This document shows, piece by piece, positions 1-9,453 of a stretch of DNA of 64,000 nucleotides. Each line of letters opens with the position of its first letter. Position 1 is the first letter of the stretch. The DNA is taken from assembly GCA_023436885.1 (NCBI GenBank), contig JAEZHI010000032.1, forward strand, positions 62,001 through 126,000. Direction: 5' to 3'. The DNA comes from Pseudomonadota bacterium (GTDB lineage Bacteria; Pseudomonadota; Alphaproteobacteria; Rhizobiales; Pleomorphomonadaceae). Below the pieces are notes generated by a model. It was not told the origin of the DNA, searched no databases, and saw nothing but the letters and a program-made list of their open reading frames with translations. The position numbers and the translations under genes are program-made.

Positions 1-323
1 ATGCGGTTGATTTCACCGATGACAGGGGCGTCTTCCCAAGTGTTCATCGACGTGCGATCGAACATCGCCTTGCCGGGGAAGGCCGCCAGGATTTCATCGA
101 ACATCGGACCGGAGAACGACTTCTCGGCGACGGTCGTCAGGATCGTCGATACCCCGAAGCTCTTGGCCGCTTCGGCGACCAAGGCGGCGTTGTTGCGCAG
201 CATCACGGCGTCGATCGATTTGGTCGCGAACGCCATCTGCGACTGGAAGTCGATCATGACCAGGGTGTGATCGGTCGGCGTCAGGAGTCCGGGACCGGGG
301 GTGGGGGTAGCGACGATGCTCAT
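1..323 (-). CDS. Isochorismatase-family (YcaC-like) hydrolase, 3' end outside window
   Basis: The first 107 residues are visible; the gene starts at ATG 323 and runs off the left edge. The translation begins MSIVATPTPGPGLL and continues into a cysteine-hydrolase fold with the conserved early aspartate in LVMIDFQSQMAF, followed by a helix and the strand STILTTVAEKSF. This layout fits the YcaC-like branch of isochorismatase-fold hydrolases, which act on small amides or unknown substrates in the cytoplasm. The catalytic cysteine lies beyond the window, so activity cannot be judged. It is divergent from kefF across about 280 bp, in which I see no clear regulatory element. Confidence 0.8.
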   Translation of the reverse strand, partial: MSIVATPTPGPGLLTPTDHTLVMIDFQSQMAFATKSIDAVMLRNNAALVAEAAKSFGVSTILTTVAEKSFSGPMFDEILAAFPGKAMFDRTSMNTWEDAPVIGEINR

Positions 324-605
324 AATATCCTCTCGTTGGCCTTGGGGTGTTGGCGAACGGGCGGGATTATGAGCCGCGCGACACAGGCAATCTTGGACGC
401 GAGCGTGATGATTAGTAAATTCCCGTAGTGATCTTTTTGAGAGTCGAGTACCAGACTGAGGCAAACATCGCTGTTAGGTTGACCGCGATTTCATCGCCTG
501 AGCAGGTCAGCTCGGCGAACCACTGTAGCGCCCGTCCGGGCAAGCAGCTCAACCCAGCTCCCCGAAAACGGGCGCAACACCGCGGAACTCTCGACCGGAG
601 AAAAA

Positions 606-1220
606 ATGAAGGTCCTGCTTCTTTATGCCCATCCCAGCCACCAACATTCTCGAACCAATCGGATCATGTTCGAGAAGGCCCGGGCCATCGAGGGCATCAC
701 GGCTGTCGACCTTTATGCCGCATACCCTCGCCACGATATCGACATTGACCGCGAACAGCAGCAGTTGGTCGATCACGACGTGATCGTCTTCCAGTTCCCG
801 CTGTTCTGGTACTCCACACCATCGATCATCAAGGAATGGCAGGACCTGGTGCTGGAACATGGCTTCGCCTACGGCGAGCACGGACATAGCCTCGACGGCA
901 AGCACCTTCTATGCGCCATTTCTGCCGGAGGACCGGAACAAGCCTATACCGCCACGGGCCGCAATCGGTTCACCCTGCGGCAACTGCTGTCGCCCATGGA
1001 GGCGACAGCCAATCTCTGCCGGATGCATTTTCTCGCGCCCTACGTCCTTTACGGCACGCTGGAGACCCATGACGAGGCCCGAAGCGCCCATACGACCGGC
1101 TACGTCGCCCTCCTTGAGGCCCTTAGAGACGACCGGTTCGATTGCAGGGCTTTGCAGGGTGCCGACATCTTGTCCGCCGTCCGGCTCGGCGATTTCATGA
1201 AGGAGCGGAACAATGGATAG
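606..1220 (+). CDS. kefF: KefF-like NAD(P)H quinone oxidoreductase, ancillary to potassium efflux
   Basis: This 204-residue protein has a flavodoxin-like fold (MKVLLLYAHPSHQHS at the N-terminus, the usual FMN phosphate-binding loop, then FQFPLFWYSTPSIIKEWQD in the middle), as in the DT-diaphorase/KefF/MdaB family. In this family KefF binds FMN, reduces quinones and electrophiles, and is needed for full activity of KefC. The ATG at 606 follows the purine-rich stretch ggagaaaa. Its last codons overlap the start of the antiporter gene by 8 bp, so the two are translationally coupled; that pairing is the strongest argument for the KefF role rather than a general quinone reductase. Confidence 0.85.
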   Translation: MKVLLLYAHPSHQHSRTNRIMFEKARAIEGITAVDLYAAYPRHDIDIDREQQQLVDHDVIVFQFPLFWYSTPSIIKEWQDLVLEHGFAYGEHGHSLDGKHLLCAISAGGPEQAYTATGRNRFTLRQLLSPMEATANLCRMHFLAPYVLYGTLETHDEARSAHTTGYVALLEALRDDRFDCRALQGADILSAVRLGDFMKERNNG

Positions 1221-3174
1221 CCTTCTGTTTCAATCCTTCATCTATCTCTGTGCAGGCGTCGCAGCCGTCCCGATCGCCCAGCGGCTTGGGCTTGGATCAG
1301 TGCTCGGCTATCTGATTGCCGGCATTGTCATCGGGCCGCTGGCCGGCATCGTCGGCGCTGAAACCCAGCGTCTCCAGGAATTCGCCGAATTCGGCGTGGT
1401 GATGATGCTCTTCCTGGTCGGCCTCGAACTGCAGCCCAACCAGTTATGGGAGATGAGGAAACGGCTGATCGGCCTCGGGGGATTGCAGCTCATCGGAACA
1501 GTGGCGGTCATAGGCGCGGCGACATGGATGTTCGGCCTGTCCTGGCAAGCCGGCGTGGCGATCGGCGTCATCGCGGCGAGTTCCTCCACCGCCATCGTGC
1601 TCCAGACCCTTGGCGAGAAGGGGCTTACCGGCAGCGATGGGGGGAAGGCAAGTTTCGCCGTGCTGCTGTTCCAGGACGTCTCGGTGATTCCGACGCTCGC
1701 CTTGTTGCCGTTCCTGGCCAGCCCGGAGCTGCTCAGCACTCTGAAGTCCTCAGGTGGCGAACAAGCCCATGGCGCCAAAATCCTTCAGGACCTGCCCATC
1801 TGGCTGAGCGTCGGCGTGACCTTGGCCGCGGTCGTCACCGTTGCCGTCGGTGGGCACTATCTCAGCAGACCACTGTTCCGCTTTATCGCCAAAGCACGCC
1901 TGCGCGAGGTGTTTACCGCCACCGCTCTGCTGCTGGTCGTTGGCATCGCCCTTTTGATGACGCTCGTCGGGCTATCTCCGGCACTCGGCACGTTTCTCGC
2001 CGGCGTCGTCCTCGCCAACAGCGAATATCGTCACGAGCTGGAAGCCGATATCGGGCCGTTCAAGGGGCTGCTACTCGGACTGTTCTTCATCACGGTTGGC
2101 GCCGGTATCAACTTCTCCCTGTTCTTTGAGAATGCCCTGCTGATCCTGGGGCTCACAGTTTTGCTGGTCGTGATCAAGGCGCTCGTCCTCTTTGCGGTCG
2201 GCAGTCTGTTTGGCCTGCGGGGTTCGGATCGCTGGCTGTTCACCCTGGGTCTGGCGCAGGCTGGCGAGTTCGCCTTCGTGCTGCTGTCCTTCACTACGCA
2301 AAATGCCATTCTACCTGCCGATCTTGCCCAACTGCTTCTGTTGGTCGTCGCCCTTTCCATGCTGGTAACCCCGATCCTGTTCATCCTCTTCGACCGGGTG
2401 GTCATCCCGCACTTCACCTCATCGCAATCTCGGGAGGCGGACGCCATCGAAGCCAAGGGTGTCGCCATCATCGCCGGCATCGGCCGTTTCGGTCAGATCA
2501 TCAACCGACTTCTCCGCTCCAGCGGCTATGAGACGGTCGTGGTCGACCTGAGCGCCGAGATGATCGAAACTATGGCACAGTTCGGCGTGAAGGCTTTCTA
2601 TGGCGATGCGGCTCGCCCGGACTTGCTGGAGGCCGCCGGACTGGCCGAAGCCCGGCTCCTGGTGGTGGCGATTGACGATAGGGACAAGACCTTGTCGATC
2701 GTGGAATATGTGAAGCGCGTCCGCCCGGACCTGCATGTTGTGGCGCGCGCCTACGACCGGCCGCATGTCTACGATCTTTACAAGGCCGGCTGCGACGACA
2801 TCATCCGCGAAACCTTCGACAGTGCCGTCCGATCGGGGCGTTGCGCGCTTGAGGCGCTTGGGCTTCATCCCTATGAAGCGGAGAAAATAGTGAGGACGTT
2901 CGTGAAAGGCGAGAAAGCCTCGCTCAGAAAGCTGGCGGAGCTTTACATTCCTGGAATGTCACTCGCCGAAAATACGCCTTACGTCGCCATGGCTAAGCAG
3001 GTCCGGCGTGAAGAAGATGAAATGATGGTGGTCTCCCGCCGCGTCTCGACAGGCGCCAGTCGACGAGCCTGGCTCCCACCGGACCTGGCTGCTGAACATC
3101 CCCTGAAATCCTCTCCGGTATCCGACACGTGCCAGCCCGAGGACAAAAGCCAACCAGTACCCGACCTACCCTAG
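1213..3174 (+). CDS. kefC: Glutathione-regulated K+/H+ antiporter, CPA2 family
   Basis: A 653-residue membrane protein. Residues 1 to about 385 form the hydrophobic CPA2 exchanger domain with many transmembrane segments, including the conserved stretch ASSSTAIVLQTLGEKG and the motif FFITVGAGIN. Residues about 400 to 540 are a RCK/TrkA-N Rossmann domain (GVAIIAGIGRFGQIINRLL, then VVVDLSAEMIE), which in Kef proteins binds NAD(H) and glutathione adducts. Expected role is potassium efflux coupled to proton entry to protect from electrophiles. The C-terminal 80 residues are poorly conserved and hydrophilic. KefB and KefC cannot be separated by sequence here; the fused kefF partner just upstream favours KefC. 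Confidence 0.88.
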   Translation: MDSLLFQSFIYLCAGVAAVPIAQRLGLGSVLGYLIAGIVIGPLAGIVGAETQRLQEFAEFGVVMMLFLVGLELQPNQLWEMRKRLIGLGGLQLIGTVAVIGAATWMFGLSWQAGVAIGVIAASSSTAIVLQTLGEKGLTGSDGGKASFAVLLFQDVSVIPTLALLPFLASPELLSTLKSSGGEQAHGAKILQDLPIWLSVGVTLAAVVTVAVGGHYLSRPLFRFIAKARLREVFTATALLLVVGIALLMTLVGLSPALGTFLAGVVLANSEYRHELEADIGPFKGLLLGLFFITVGAGINFSLFFENALLILGLTVLLVVIKALVLFAVGSLFGLRGSDRWLFTLGLAQAGEFAFVLLSFTTQNAILPADLAQLLLLVVALSMLVTPILFILFDRVVIPHFTSSQSREADAIEAKGVAIIAGIGRFGQIINRLLRSSGYETVVVDLSAEMIETMAQFGVKAFYGDAARPDLLEAAGLAEARLLVVAIDDRDKTLSIVEYVKRVRPDLHVVARAYDRPHVYDLYKAGCDDIIRETFDSAVRSGRCALEALGLHPYEAEKIVRTFVKGEKASLRKLAELYIPGMSLAENTPYVAMAKQVRREEDEMMVVSRRVSTGASRRAWLPPDLAAEHPLKSSPVSDTCQPEDKSQPVPDLP

Positions 3175-3186
3175 CAACGGGTTCAA

Positions 3187-3795
3187 TCAGGGTCGACCGG
3201 CCGGCGGCGGCAGGTTCCAGTCCCAGCGCATGGCGGCAAGGCGAAGCAGGATCGACGCGCCACCGCCTGCGATGGCCACCGGCACCGCCGGCAAATGATA
3301 GTAATCGCCGACCGACACCATCAGCGCGCCGATCAGGGCCGCCAGCGCATAGATTTCCTTGTGCAGCACCATCGGGGTCTGAACCGCCAGAATGTCGCGC
3401 CCCAGACCACCACCGATAGCGGTGATCATGCCGAGGACCGCCGCCATCAGCGGCGAAAGGCCGGCATCCATGGCCTTGCGCGTGCCGACCACCACATAAA
3501 GGCCAAGCCCCAGCGCATCGAACACTGCCACAGGCGCAGCGAGACGCGCGATCTGCTTGTAGGCGAAGATGCAGCAGAAGCCGGCGGCGCAGGAAATGGC
3601 AAAATAATGCCAGGTAGCAAAGGCCACAGGCGGCACCGCACCAATCACTACATCGCGAATGATGCCGCCAAAAGTCGCGGCAACGAAGGCCAGAAAAACG
3701 ATACCGAAGGGATCGAGCTTCCGCTCCACGGCGCGCGTTCCGCCAGAAAGAGCGAAGGCGAAACAGCCGACGAAATCGACGAGGGTGAGAAACAT
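3187..3795 (-). CDS. TRIC/UPF0126 family cation channel protein (YadS-like)
   Basis: A small membrane protein of 202 residues made of two similar three-helix halves. Each half carries the glycine-rich turn of the family: ATFGGIIRDVVIG in the first and IGGGLGRDILA in the second. The family (formerly UPF0126, DUF UPF) is related to trimeric intracellular cation channels, and bacterial members conduct potassium. I chose ATG 3795 (MFLTLVDFVGC) rather than an upstream TTG, because the extra 18 residues are hydrophilic and the family normally begins right at the first helix. It is convergent with the Kef operon, and its potassium link may be more than chance. Confidence 0.85.
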   Translation of the reverse strand: MFLTLVDFVGCFAFALSGGTRAVERKLDPFGIVFLAFVAATFGGIIRDVVIGAVPPVAFATWHYFAISCAAGFCCIFAYKQIARLAAPVAVFDALGLGLYVVVGTRKAMDAGLSPLMAAVLGMITAIGGGLGRDILAVQTPMVLHKEIYALAALIGALMVSVGDYYHLPAVPVAIAGGGASILLRLAAMRWDWNLPPPAGRP

Positions 3796-3982
3796 GGCGC
3801 GTCTACCGGTAGTGCCGGGCGGGCAAATGTCCGCACCGGAGTTCAACAATCATCTGGCCGCCTTCTCTCACGTTGCAGCGCTGGACGGAAGACCGTCAGT
3901 TTCCGCACCAATCCGTTGCGTGTCAGGCGGCGCACCGGCATGATCGCCACGGCCGTTGAGAAGGGCCCTGGAGGAGATTGTC

Positions 3983-5251
3983 ATGCCCCGCTGCCATCGC
4001 GCCCTGCCCTTCGCGATGTTCTGCCTCGCCGTCACGCTTTGCCTATCGAGCGCTGTCGCAGCGCCAACGCTGAAACGCGGCATCAACTTCGAAGTCTGGC
4101 AAACCTGGACGAGCCGCGACGCCTTCCTCGCCCCCGATTTCGACAGAAACAACTTCCCCGACTGGATGGGACGCGTCGACGACCGGCAGCTTGCCCGCCT
4201 GAAAGCCGAGGGCTTCGACTTCGTCCGCCTCGACATTGATGCTGCCGCCCTGCTCTGGGTGGGCGAGGACGGTGCCGGTCCGCTGATCGACCGCGTCATC
4301 GAGGCAACCAAGCGCCTGCAAGGGCTGGGATTTGCCGTCGTTGTCGATCTTCACCTCCTGCCGGTCGATGGTGATCGGCCCGAAGGGCTGGAAGACGTAC
4401 TCGGCACCAACGATCACGCTCCCGTCCTTTGGGATCGCTATCTCAGCCTTGTTCAGCGCGTTGCCACCCGCCTCGCGGCGCTCCCACCGGATCAAACGCT
4501 CCTTGAGCCGATCAACGAACCCAACCAGGACTGGAGTTCGCATCTCTCGCTCACTGATCGCTGGCCGAAGCAGCTCGCTGCTCTGAGGCAGGCTGCGCGA
4601 ACCGCAGCGCCGACCCTGCCGCTGGTGCTGACCGGCGGACGCTCCAGCCTCATCGACGGTCTTACAAGGCTCGACCCAACGCCCTTTGCAGGAGATCCAA
4701 ACGTCATCTGGACTTTCCACTATTACGAACCCATGGCCGTCAGCCACGCCGGTCGTCCCTGGGTCGAGGACGTCGGGCGCTTTCTCACGCATCTGCCTTA
4801 TCCGGCAGCGCGTCTCGATGGCGAAGCAAGCGATCGCCTGGCGAGCGACGCTCATCAACGCATCGCCAAAAGTGGGCTGCCGACCAAAAACCGGAAAGCG
4901 CTCGACGCATCGGTTGGCGAAGCGATTGCCGAATATCGACAGAGTGATGCGCAACCGGCCACCATCGCCGCCGACTTCAAGCGGGTCAGCGACTGGGCGG
5001 CGCAAAACAACATTCCTGTAAACCGTATCTTGCTGGGCGAATTCGGTGTCTTCCAGGACGGCGCCGATCCGGCCTCACGCATAGCCCTCATCGAAGCGAC
5101 GCGCGATGCAGCCGAACGACAGGGCTTCGCCTGGTCAGTCTTCACCGCCGGCCTCACGACGGGCGGTCAGGCCTTTTCGGTGATCGGAGATAGCCAGTCG
5201 CTTACGCTTGAACCGAAGGTGAAGGCGGCACTCGGTCTCGGAGAGCGCTGA
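3983..5251 (+). CDS. Secreted glycoside hydrolase family 5 (cellulase-like)
   Basis: The product has 422 residues from ATG 3983, which is preceded by the strong ribosome site ggaggag; an upstream in-frame start lacks one. Residues 1-26 form a signal peptide ending near SSAVAA. The rest fits a (beta/alpha)8 GH5 domain: the acid/base glutamate lies in LLEPINEPNQ and the nucleophile glutamate in RILLGEFGVFQ. The family cleaves beta-1,4 glucans and related glycans in the periplasm or outside the cell. There is no cellulose synthase or other glycanase gene nearby, so the substrate is open. It ends one base from the convergent MFS gene. Confidence 0.85.
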   Translation: MPRCHRALPFAMFCLAVTLCLSSAVAAPTLKRGINFEVWQTWTSRDAFLAPDFDRNNFPDWMGRVDDRQLARLKAEGFDFVRLDIDAAALLWVGEDGAGPLIDRVIEATKRLQGLGFAVVVDLHLLPVDGDRPEGLEDVLGTNDHAPVLWDRYLSLVQRVATRLAALPPDQTLLEPINEPNQDWSSHLSLTDRWPKQLAALRQAARTAAPTLPLVLTGGRSSLIDGLTRLDPTPFAGDPNVIWTFHYYEPMAVSHAGRPWVEDVGRFLTHLPYPAARLDGEASDRLASDAHQRIAKSGLPTKNRKALDASVGEAIAEYRQSDAQPATIAADFKRVSDWAAQNNIPVNRILLGEFGVFQDGADPASRIALIEATRDAAERQGFAWSVFTAGLTTGGQAFSVIGDSQSLTLEPKVKAALGLGER

Positions 5252-6436
5252 TCAGCGCCGCGCTGCCCGCTCGCCCACGAAAAGGAATACCGCACCGACA
5301 ATCGTAAAGACAGGCAGAACCGACATCGCCGCCCACAATCCCGTGCGGTCGGCCAGTGCCCCGATCATCCAGGGGATGATCAGGATCGAAAGACCGCTTC
5401 CGAGCGAAGCGCGCGCCGTTGCCAATTCACCGAAGGGGCCTGCCGTGACGATCGCTTTGGTCAGCGTCAATGGATATTGCAGCGCGCAACCAAGACCGAC
5501 GGCAAACAGGCCAAGCACCGCCAGCGGCAAGCTGGAAGCGCCCCAGAACAGCAGAAACGCTGGCACCGTGATGATCGCGGAGAGGTAAAGCGCACGAGCA
5601 GCTGAAATTCGGGCAAGCACTAGGGCCGATGACAGGCGCCCCACCAGCATGCCGAAGGAAAAAGCACCCGCGGTGACCGCTGCGGAGGCCACCGGCACCC
5701 CCTTGATGCGAGCAAGGAATTCCGTTGCCCAGACCAACACGGACTGTTCGACGCCGACGAAGGCGATGATGGTCAACCAATAGAACCAGTAGGCCAAAGG
5801 CAGACGGCCGCCCTGCCCGTCACCTGCAGAGGCGGGAGGCGTTTCAGCCGCCGGCATCGGCGTGCCACGCAGAAAGACCAGTAGAAGACCTGCGAGAACC
5901 ACTCCCAGCAGCAACGCTGCTCGCCAACCGAAGCCGATGGCGACGAACAGACCGACGGCCATCGCCGCCGTCAGCGAGGCGACGTAGGAAATGCCGTTGG
6001 CCTCTCCAATCGCCACCGAGCGATTGGCGCCGTGCCAGTCGGCCAACAATGTCGGGATGATGATCAGAATCAGGCAGCCGACCGCTCCCATCACGAAGCA
6101 GCCGAGAATGCTGACAACCGGATGCGGCGCTACAATGATGGCCAGCGCACCGAGCGCCATGCCGGCAAGTCCGGCCATCACCGACCAGAGCCGACCAAAC
6201 TTCCGCGTGAGCCGCTCTCCGAAAAGACCGGAGACGATCAGCCCCGCCGCCACCGCCGCCGGATGCAGCGTCACCACCCGGTAGCTCAGATCGAACTCAT
6301 CCTTCAGAAAAGGGATGATATTTCCCTGGATATTCAGGAAAAAGGTGAACTGGGCGAGCGCCAGATAGGCGGCCCAAGTCAGCCGATCGCGCCGGATGGG
6401 CGCAGCTACGGACGGGGAAGTCGATGAGGTGGTCAT
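5252..6436 (-). CDS. MFS transporter
   Basis: About 394 residues with twelve hydrophobic segments in two six-helix halves and the short basic loop between helices 2 and 3 (GERLTRKFGRLWSVM) typical of the major facilitator superfamily. No residue pattern points to a particular substrate. The start is taken at ATG 6436; a GTG three codons upstream is also possible. The gene is convergent with the GH5 gene, so the two do not form an operon. Function beyond secondary transport at the inner membrane is not supported. Confidence 0.85.
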   Translation of the reverse strand: MTTSSTSPSVAAPIRRDRLTWAAYLALAQFTFFLNIQGNIIPFLKDEFDLSYRVVTLHPAAVAAGLIVSGLFGERLTRKFGRLWSVMAGLAGMALGALAIIVAPHPVVSILGCFVMGAVGCLILIIIPTLLADWHGANRSVAIGEANGISYVASLTAAMAVGLFVAIGFGWRAALLLGVVLAGLLLVFLRGTPMPAAETPPASAGDGQGGRLPLAYWFYWLTIIAFVGVEQSVLVWATEFLARIKGVPVASAAVTAGAFSFGMLVGRLSSALVLARISAARALYLSAIITVPAFLLFWGASSLPLAVLGLFAVGLGCALQYPLTLTKAIVTAGPFGELATARASLGSGLSILIIPWMIGALADRTGLWAAMSVLPVFTIVGAVFLFVGERAARR

Positions 6437-6573
6437 GGGATCCACATGAAGAAGGCGCCCTCCGCCACCGATGATCGGCAGACGGCACGACGCCTTCTTG
6501 AAACGATACAGAATGCTAGTTCTGCACTACTCCGCTGTCAAGCACGGAGAAGAGGCGAACCCCTCCGATAAAG

Positions 6574-6597
6574 CCGGATAGCGGCTTCCGCTATCGG
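6574..6597 (-). terminator. Probable terminator of gapR
   Basis: The inverted repeat GATAGCGG/CCGCTATC with a three-base loop is extended by further GC pairs around a bulge. On the minus strand it lies just after the stop codon of the DUF2312 gene and is followed by a short T-containing stretch. The T tract is weak, so efficiency is uncertain. Confidence 0.5.
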
Positions 6598-6607
6598 ATG
6601 ACGCCGC

Positions 6608-6868
6608 TCACACCATGCCCAGGGCGTTCATGTAGAGCTCGAGGATGGCTTCCGCCTCCTGACGCTCGTCCGGATCCTGCTTGCGGAGCTTCAGGATGGC
6701 CCGGACGGCCTTGACGTCGTAGCCACGGCCCTTGAGCTCGGCCATCACGTCCTTGATGTCGTCCTGGAGCGCGGCCTTCTCTTCCTCGAGCCGCTCGACG
6801 CGCTCAATGAACTGCCGGAGTTCACCCGCCGCGACGCCGCCCTGCGATTCTGCCGATTCCATGCTCAT
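6608..6868 (-). CDS. gapR: DUF2312 nucleoid-associated protein, GapR-like
   Basis: An 86-residue, highly charged helical protein (GELRQFIERVERLEEEKAAL, then KGRGYDVKAVRAILKLRKQD). This is the DUF2312 family, whose Caulobacter member GapR binds AT-rich, overtwisted DNA ahead of replication and transcription forks and stimulates type II topoisomerases. Most of the length is coiled coil followed by the basic YDVKAVR segment that contacts DNA. Start is ATG 6868 (MSMES), with an AGGA ribosome site about ten bases upstream; the longer reading frame is not needed. It is a single-gene unit. Confidence 0.88.
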   Translation of the reverse strand: MSMESAESQGGVAAGELRQFIERVERLEEEKAALQDDIKDVMAELKGRGYDVKAVRAILKLRKQDPDERQEAEAILELYMNALGMV

Positions 6869-6976
6869 GGGATATCTGTCCTGCCGATCTTGTACATGTT
6901 TCGGGCGGCCCGCCGCCCGTGAGGCCGGCATGAAGTCCGAACTTCATGGGCGCGTCAACCATTTTCGAGCAGCCGT

Positions 6977-7774
6977 TCACACGCCTGTTCGGTCGGCGCG
7001 CGACCCATAAAAGACGGCCTCGTGCATGGAAGGCTGGGCCACGAGCGGCATCACCACGTCGAAAATCGTCTGTGCCCAGTGGTTTGCACCTGCCTCATTT
7101 GCAATGTGGTCCTGCCGCACCTCAATCAGGAGATGGGCAAGGCCACGCGACGTACCGTGATGATAGAGCGTGTCGTTCCTGAGCGCTCCATCATAGGGCT
7201 CATTATCGCCCACCATGAGGCCACGCGCCCGGAAGGCAGCCAGCGAAGGCGCCACCATACGATCGTCCCGATCCCAGAGGATTGCCATGTCCCAGGGACG
7301 GGGAACACCCTTCCAGGCCGGCGTGAACGAGTGAATGGAGAGGATCACCGGCGCCAAGCCTGTTGCAGTCATCCGGTCTATCTGGTTGGCGATCGCCCGA
7401 TGATAGGGCCTGTGAAAGCGTTCGATACGCCGCTCCCGTTCCATCGCATCGACGTGGGCATTGCCCGGCACGATCGCTCCGTCGGAAAGCCGCATCACCA
7501 GCGTCGGATCATCCTCGCCACGGTTGGCGTCGATCAGGAGACGCGAAAAGCACGTGAGCAGCGCCGGAGCTCTCGTCAGGGCAGCGAGCCTACGGACCAG
7601 CCATTCGGTACCGATATCGTAGGCGATGTGCCGCTCGAACTCGGCTGGCGGCAGACCGAGGTCGCCATAGGGCGGCGGCACCCGATTGGACGCATGATCT
7701 GCGATGATGAGGAGGCCGCCAGCTTGGTTACCGGGCAGGAAAACGAAAGGAGAGTCGTCAGTCAGGTCGTGCAT
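6977..7774 (-). CDS. N-formylglutamate amidohydrolase family protein
   Basis: A 265-residue protein of the N-formylglutamate amidohydrolase (HutG-type) family. Conserved patches are visible: IIADHASNRVPPPYGDLGLP near the N-terminus, HIAYDIGTEWL, LIDANRGEDDPTL, and ILSIHSFTPAWKG, which supply metal-binding histidines, aspartate and glutamate. The family hydrolyses N-formyl-L-glutamate to formate and glutamate, or related N-acyl amino acids. It stands alone and is not linked to histidine genes, so a role in histidine use should not be assumed. Start is ATG 7774. Confidence 0.83.
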   Translation of the reverse strand: MHDLTDDSPFVFLPGNQAGGLLIIADHASNRVPPPYGDLGLPPAEFERHIAYDIGTEWLVRRLAALTRAPALLTCFSRLLIDANRGEDDPTLVMRLSDGAIVPGNAHVDAMERERRIERFHRPYHRAIANQIDRMTATGLAPVILSIHSFTPAWKGVPRPWDMAILWDRDDRMVAPSLAAFRARGLMVGDNEPYDGALRNDTLYHHGTSRGLAHLLIEVRQDHIANEAGANHWAQTIFDVVMPLVAQPSMHEAVFYGSRADRTGV

Positions 7775-7900
7775 GGCGAACGATCCTAAATGCTGCTATC
7801 GGTCGATTAAAGTCTTGATGCGTCCCTTGGCGCCACCGATCGTCACACCGTTGCACATCCGCTGCGGTTAGCACCGGAGGCCGCCCTTCCAGGTTTGTTC

Positions 7901-8794
7901 ATGTCTGCTGACAGATCGCTGCCGCTTTCCGCCCGCCCTGGCAAGGTCGTGGCATTCCTAGCTCTTTGCCTCGGCGCCGTCGCCATGGGCGTATCGCCGA
8001 TCTTCGTGCGTATCGCCGATGTCGGCCCCTTCGCCAGCGCCTTCTGGCGCGTCGCACTTGCGGTGCCGGTCCTCGCCATCTGGGCGATGAGCGAAGGTGG
8101 TCGGGGCGCGCTGCTTGCCGCCTTCCGTTCGAAAGCCATCTGGTTCGCCGGTTTCTTCTTCACCATCGATCTGTTCTTCTGGCACCTTGCCATTCTGCGC
8201 ACCTCGATCGCCAACGCGACTTTCCTGTCGTCCATGGCACCGATCTGGGTGCTCTTGTTCTCCGGGCTGTTTATCGGCGAGAAGGTCGGTCGCCGGGAAG
8301 CCTGGGGTGTCGTGGTCTGCGTCCTGGGCGGCGCGGTGCTACTCGGCGGCTCCTACACGCTCGATTCCACCAAATTCATTGGTGACCTCTATGGGGTCGG
8401 CACGTCCTTCGGCTTTGGAACGTATTTCCTCGCCGTCCGTGCCGCCCGCCGGGAGCACAGGACCGGCACCGTCACCTTCGGTGCGACAACGGTAACAGCG
8501 CTCTGCCTCGGCCTCATCGCGCTCGCTTTCGAGCCGAAGCTCCTGCCCTCTTCGCTGGCTGGTGCCGCGACGCTCGCCGCTCTCGCCTACATCAGTCATA
8601 TCGGCGGACAAGGGCTGCTCGCCTTTGCCCTCGGCTATCTTTCCGCCGCCTTCTCGTCGTTGGTCATTTTCATGGAAGTGATCGCTGCAGCCCTCCTTGC
8701 CTTCCTCGTGTTTGGTGAGGCGATCGGTCCGAGCCAGGCGGCTGGTGGATTGATGATCCTTAGCGGCATCTGGATCGCCCGGCCGCGGTCATGA
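7901..8794 (+). CDS. DMT-superfamily carrier with two EamA domains
   Basis: A 297-residue inner-membrane protein with ten hydrophobic segments in two EamA repeats (about residues 15-140 and 160-295). It begins with the short signal-like segment MSADRSLPLSARPGK and ends just after the last helix. Members export metabolites, amino acids or drugs; substrate cannot be told. I use ATG 7901 instead of the TTG two codons earlier. It is divergent from the N-formylglutamate amidohydrolase gene, about 125 bp apart. Confidence 0.82.
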   Translation: MSADRSLPLSARPGKVVAFLALCLGAVAMGVSPIFVRIADVGPFASAFWRVALAVPVLAIWAMSEGGRGALLAAFRSKAIWFAGFFFTIDLFFWHLAILRTSIANATFLSSMAPIWVLLFSGLFIGEKVGRREAWGVVVCVLGGAVLLGGSYTLDSTKFIGDLYGVGTSFGFGTYFLAVRAARREHRTGTVTFGATTVTALCLGLIALAFEPKLLPSSLAGAATLAALAYISHIGGQGLLAFALGYLSAAFSSLVIFMEVIAAALLAFLVFGEAIGPSQAAGGLMILSGIWIARPRS

Positions 8795-8907
8795 ACGGCA
8801 GCCTCGAACAAGACCAAAGACTGGAGCGTAAGTCATTGAGGATGCGTGCTAAAGCTGGAAGACGACCAGATACGCCCGAACATCACGGAGGCTTGCGTAA
8901 TTATACG

Positions 8908-8937
8908 TTGACATTTCGTCGTAGGTCACGCGATAAG
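8908..8937 (+). promoter_or_regulatory. Possible sigma-70 promoter for DUF1036-pyk
   Basis: A perfect TTGACA (8908-8913) is followed after 18 bp by GATAAG (8932-8937). It sits in the gap before the DUF1036 gene and would start transcription near 8944, consistent with the downstream ATG at 8992 being used. The -10 match is weak and no start site is known. Confidence 0.4.
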
Positions 8938-8991
8938 GCGGAGCATTCTCCGATGAGCACCGGACAAGGATCGTTGGCGAGCGGAAAACCG

Positions 8992-9453
8992 ATGGCGGCA
9001 CTCAAGGGACCGGTACGACGGACGCGGCCGGCGATTTTAGCCGCGACGCTGTCGTTTCTTGCCCTCGCCGCAGCGACACCCGCCAAGGCCGATCTCAGGC
9101 TCTGTAACAAGACCGACGGCACTATTTCGGTGGCGATCGGCTACAAGGCCGCGGACGGTTGGCGCTCCGAAGGCTGGTGGAACATCGGCGGATCAAAATG
9201 CGGAACGCTGCTGACCGGTGCTCTTGCGTCACGCTACTACTACCTCTACGCCGTCGACAGCCAGCATGGCGGCGAATGGGGTGGCAAGGCCTTCATGTGT
9301 ACGAGACGCAAGATGTTTACGATCGGCGGCGTCGAGAACTGTGTCGCCCGAGGCTATGAGCGGACGGGCTTTTTCGAGGTCGACACCGCCGAACAACGCA
9401 GCTGGACCGTACACCTCTACCAGCCGACCCAAAAAGGAAACGGGGCGAAATGA
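8992..9453 (+). CDS. DUF1036 exported protein, upstream partner of pyruvate kinase
   Basis: From ATG 8992 the product is 153 residues: a signal peptide (basic start, hydrophobic core AILAATLSFLALAAA, cleavage after ATPAKA) and then the DUF1036 domain beginning DLRLCNKTDGTISVAIGYK, with conserved tryptophans (GWRSEGWW) and four cysteines. An in-frame ATG at 8953 would place 30 residues before the signal core and would leave almost no leader after the predicted promoter, so I prefer 8992. DUF1036 genes commonly precede pyk in Hyphomicrobiales; the function is unknown. The stop overlaps the pyk start by 4 bp (ATGA). Confidence 0.8.
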   Translation: MAALKGPVRRTRPAILAATLSFLALAAATPAKADLRLCNKTDGTISVAIGYKAADGWRSEGWWNIGGSKCGTLLTGALASRYYYLYAVDSQHGGEWGGKAFMCTRRKMFTIGGVENCVARGYERTGFFEVDTAEQRSWTVHLYQPTQKGNGAK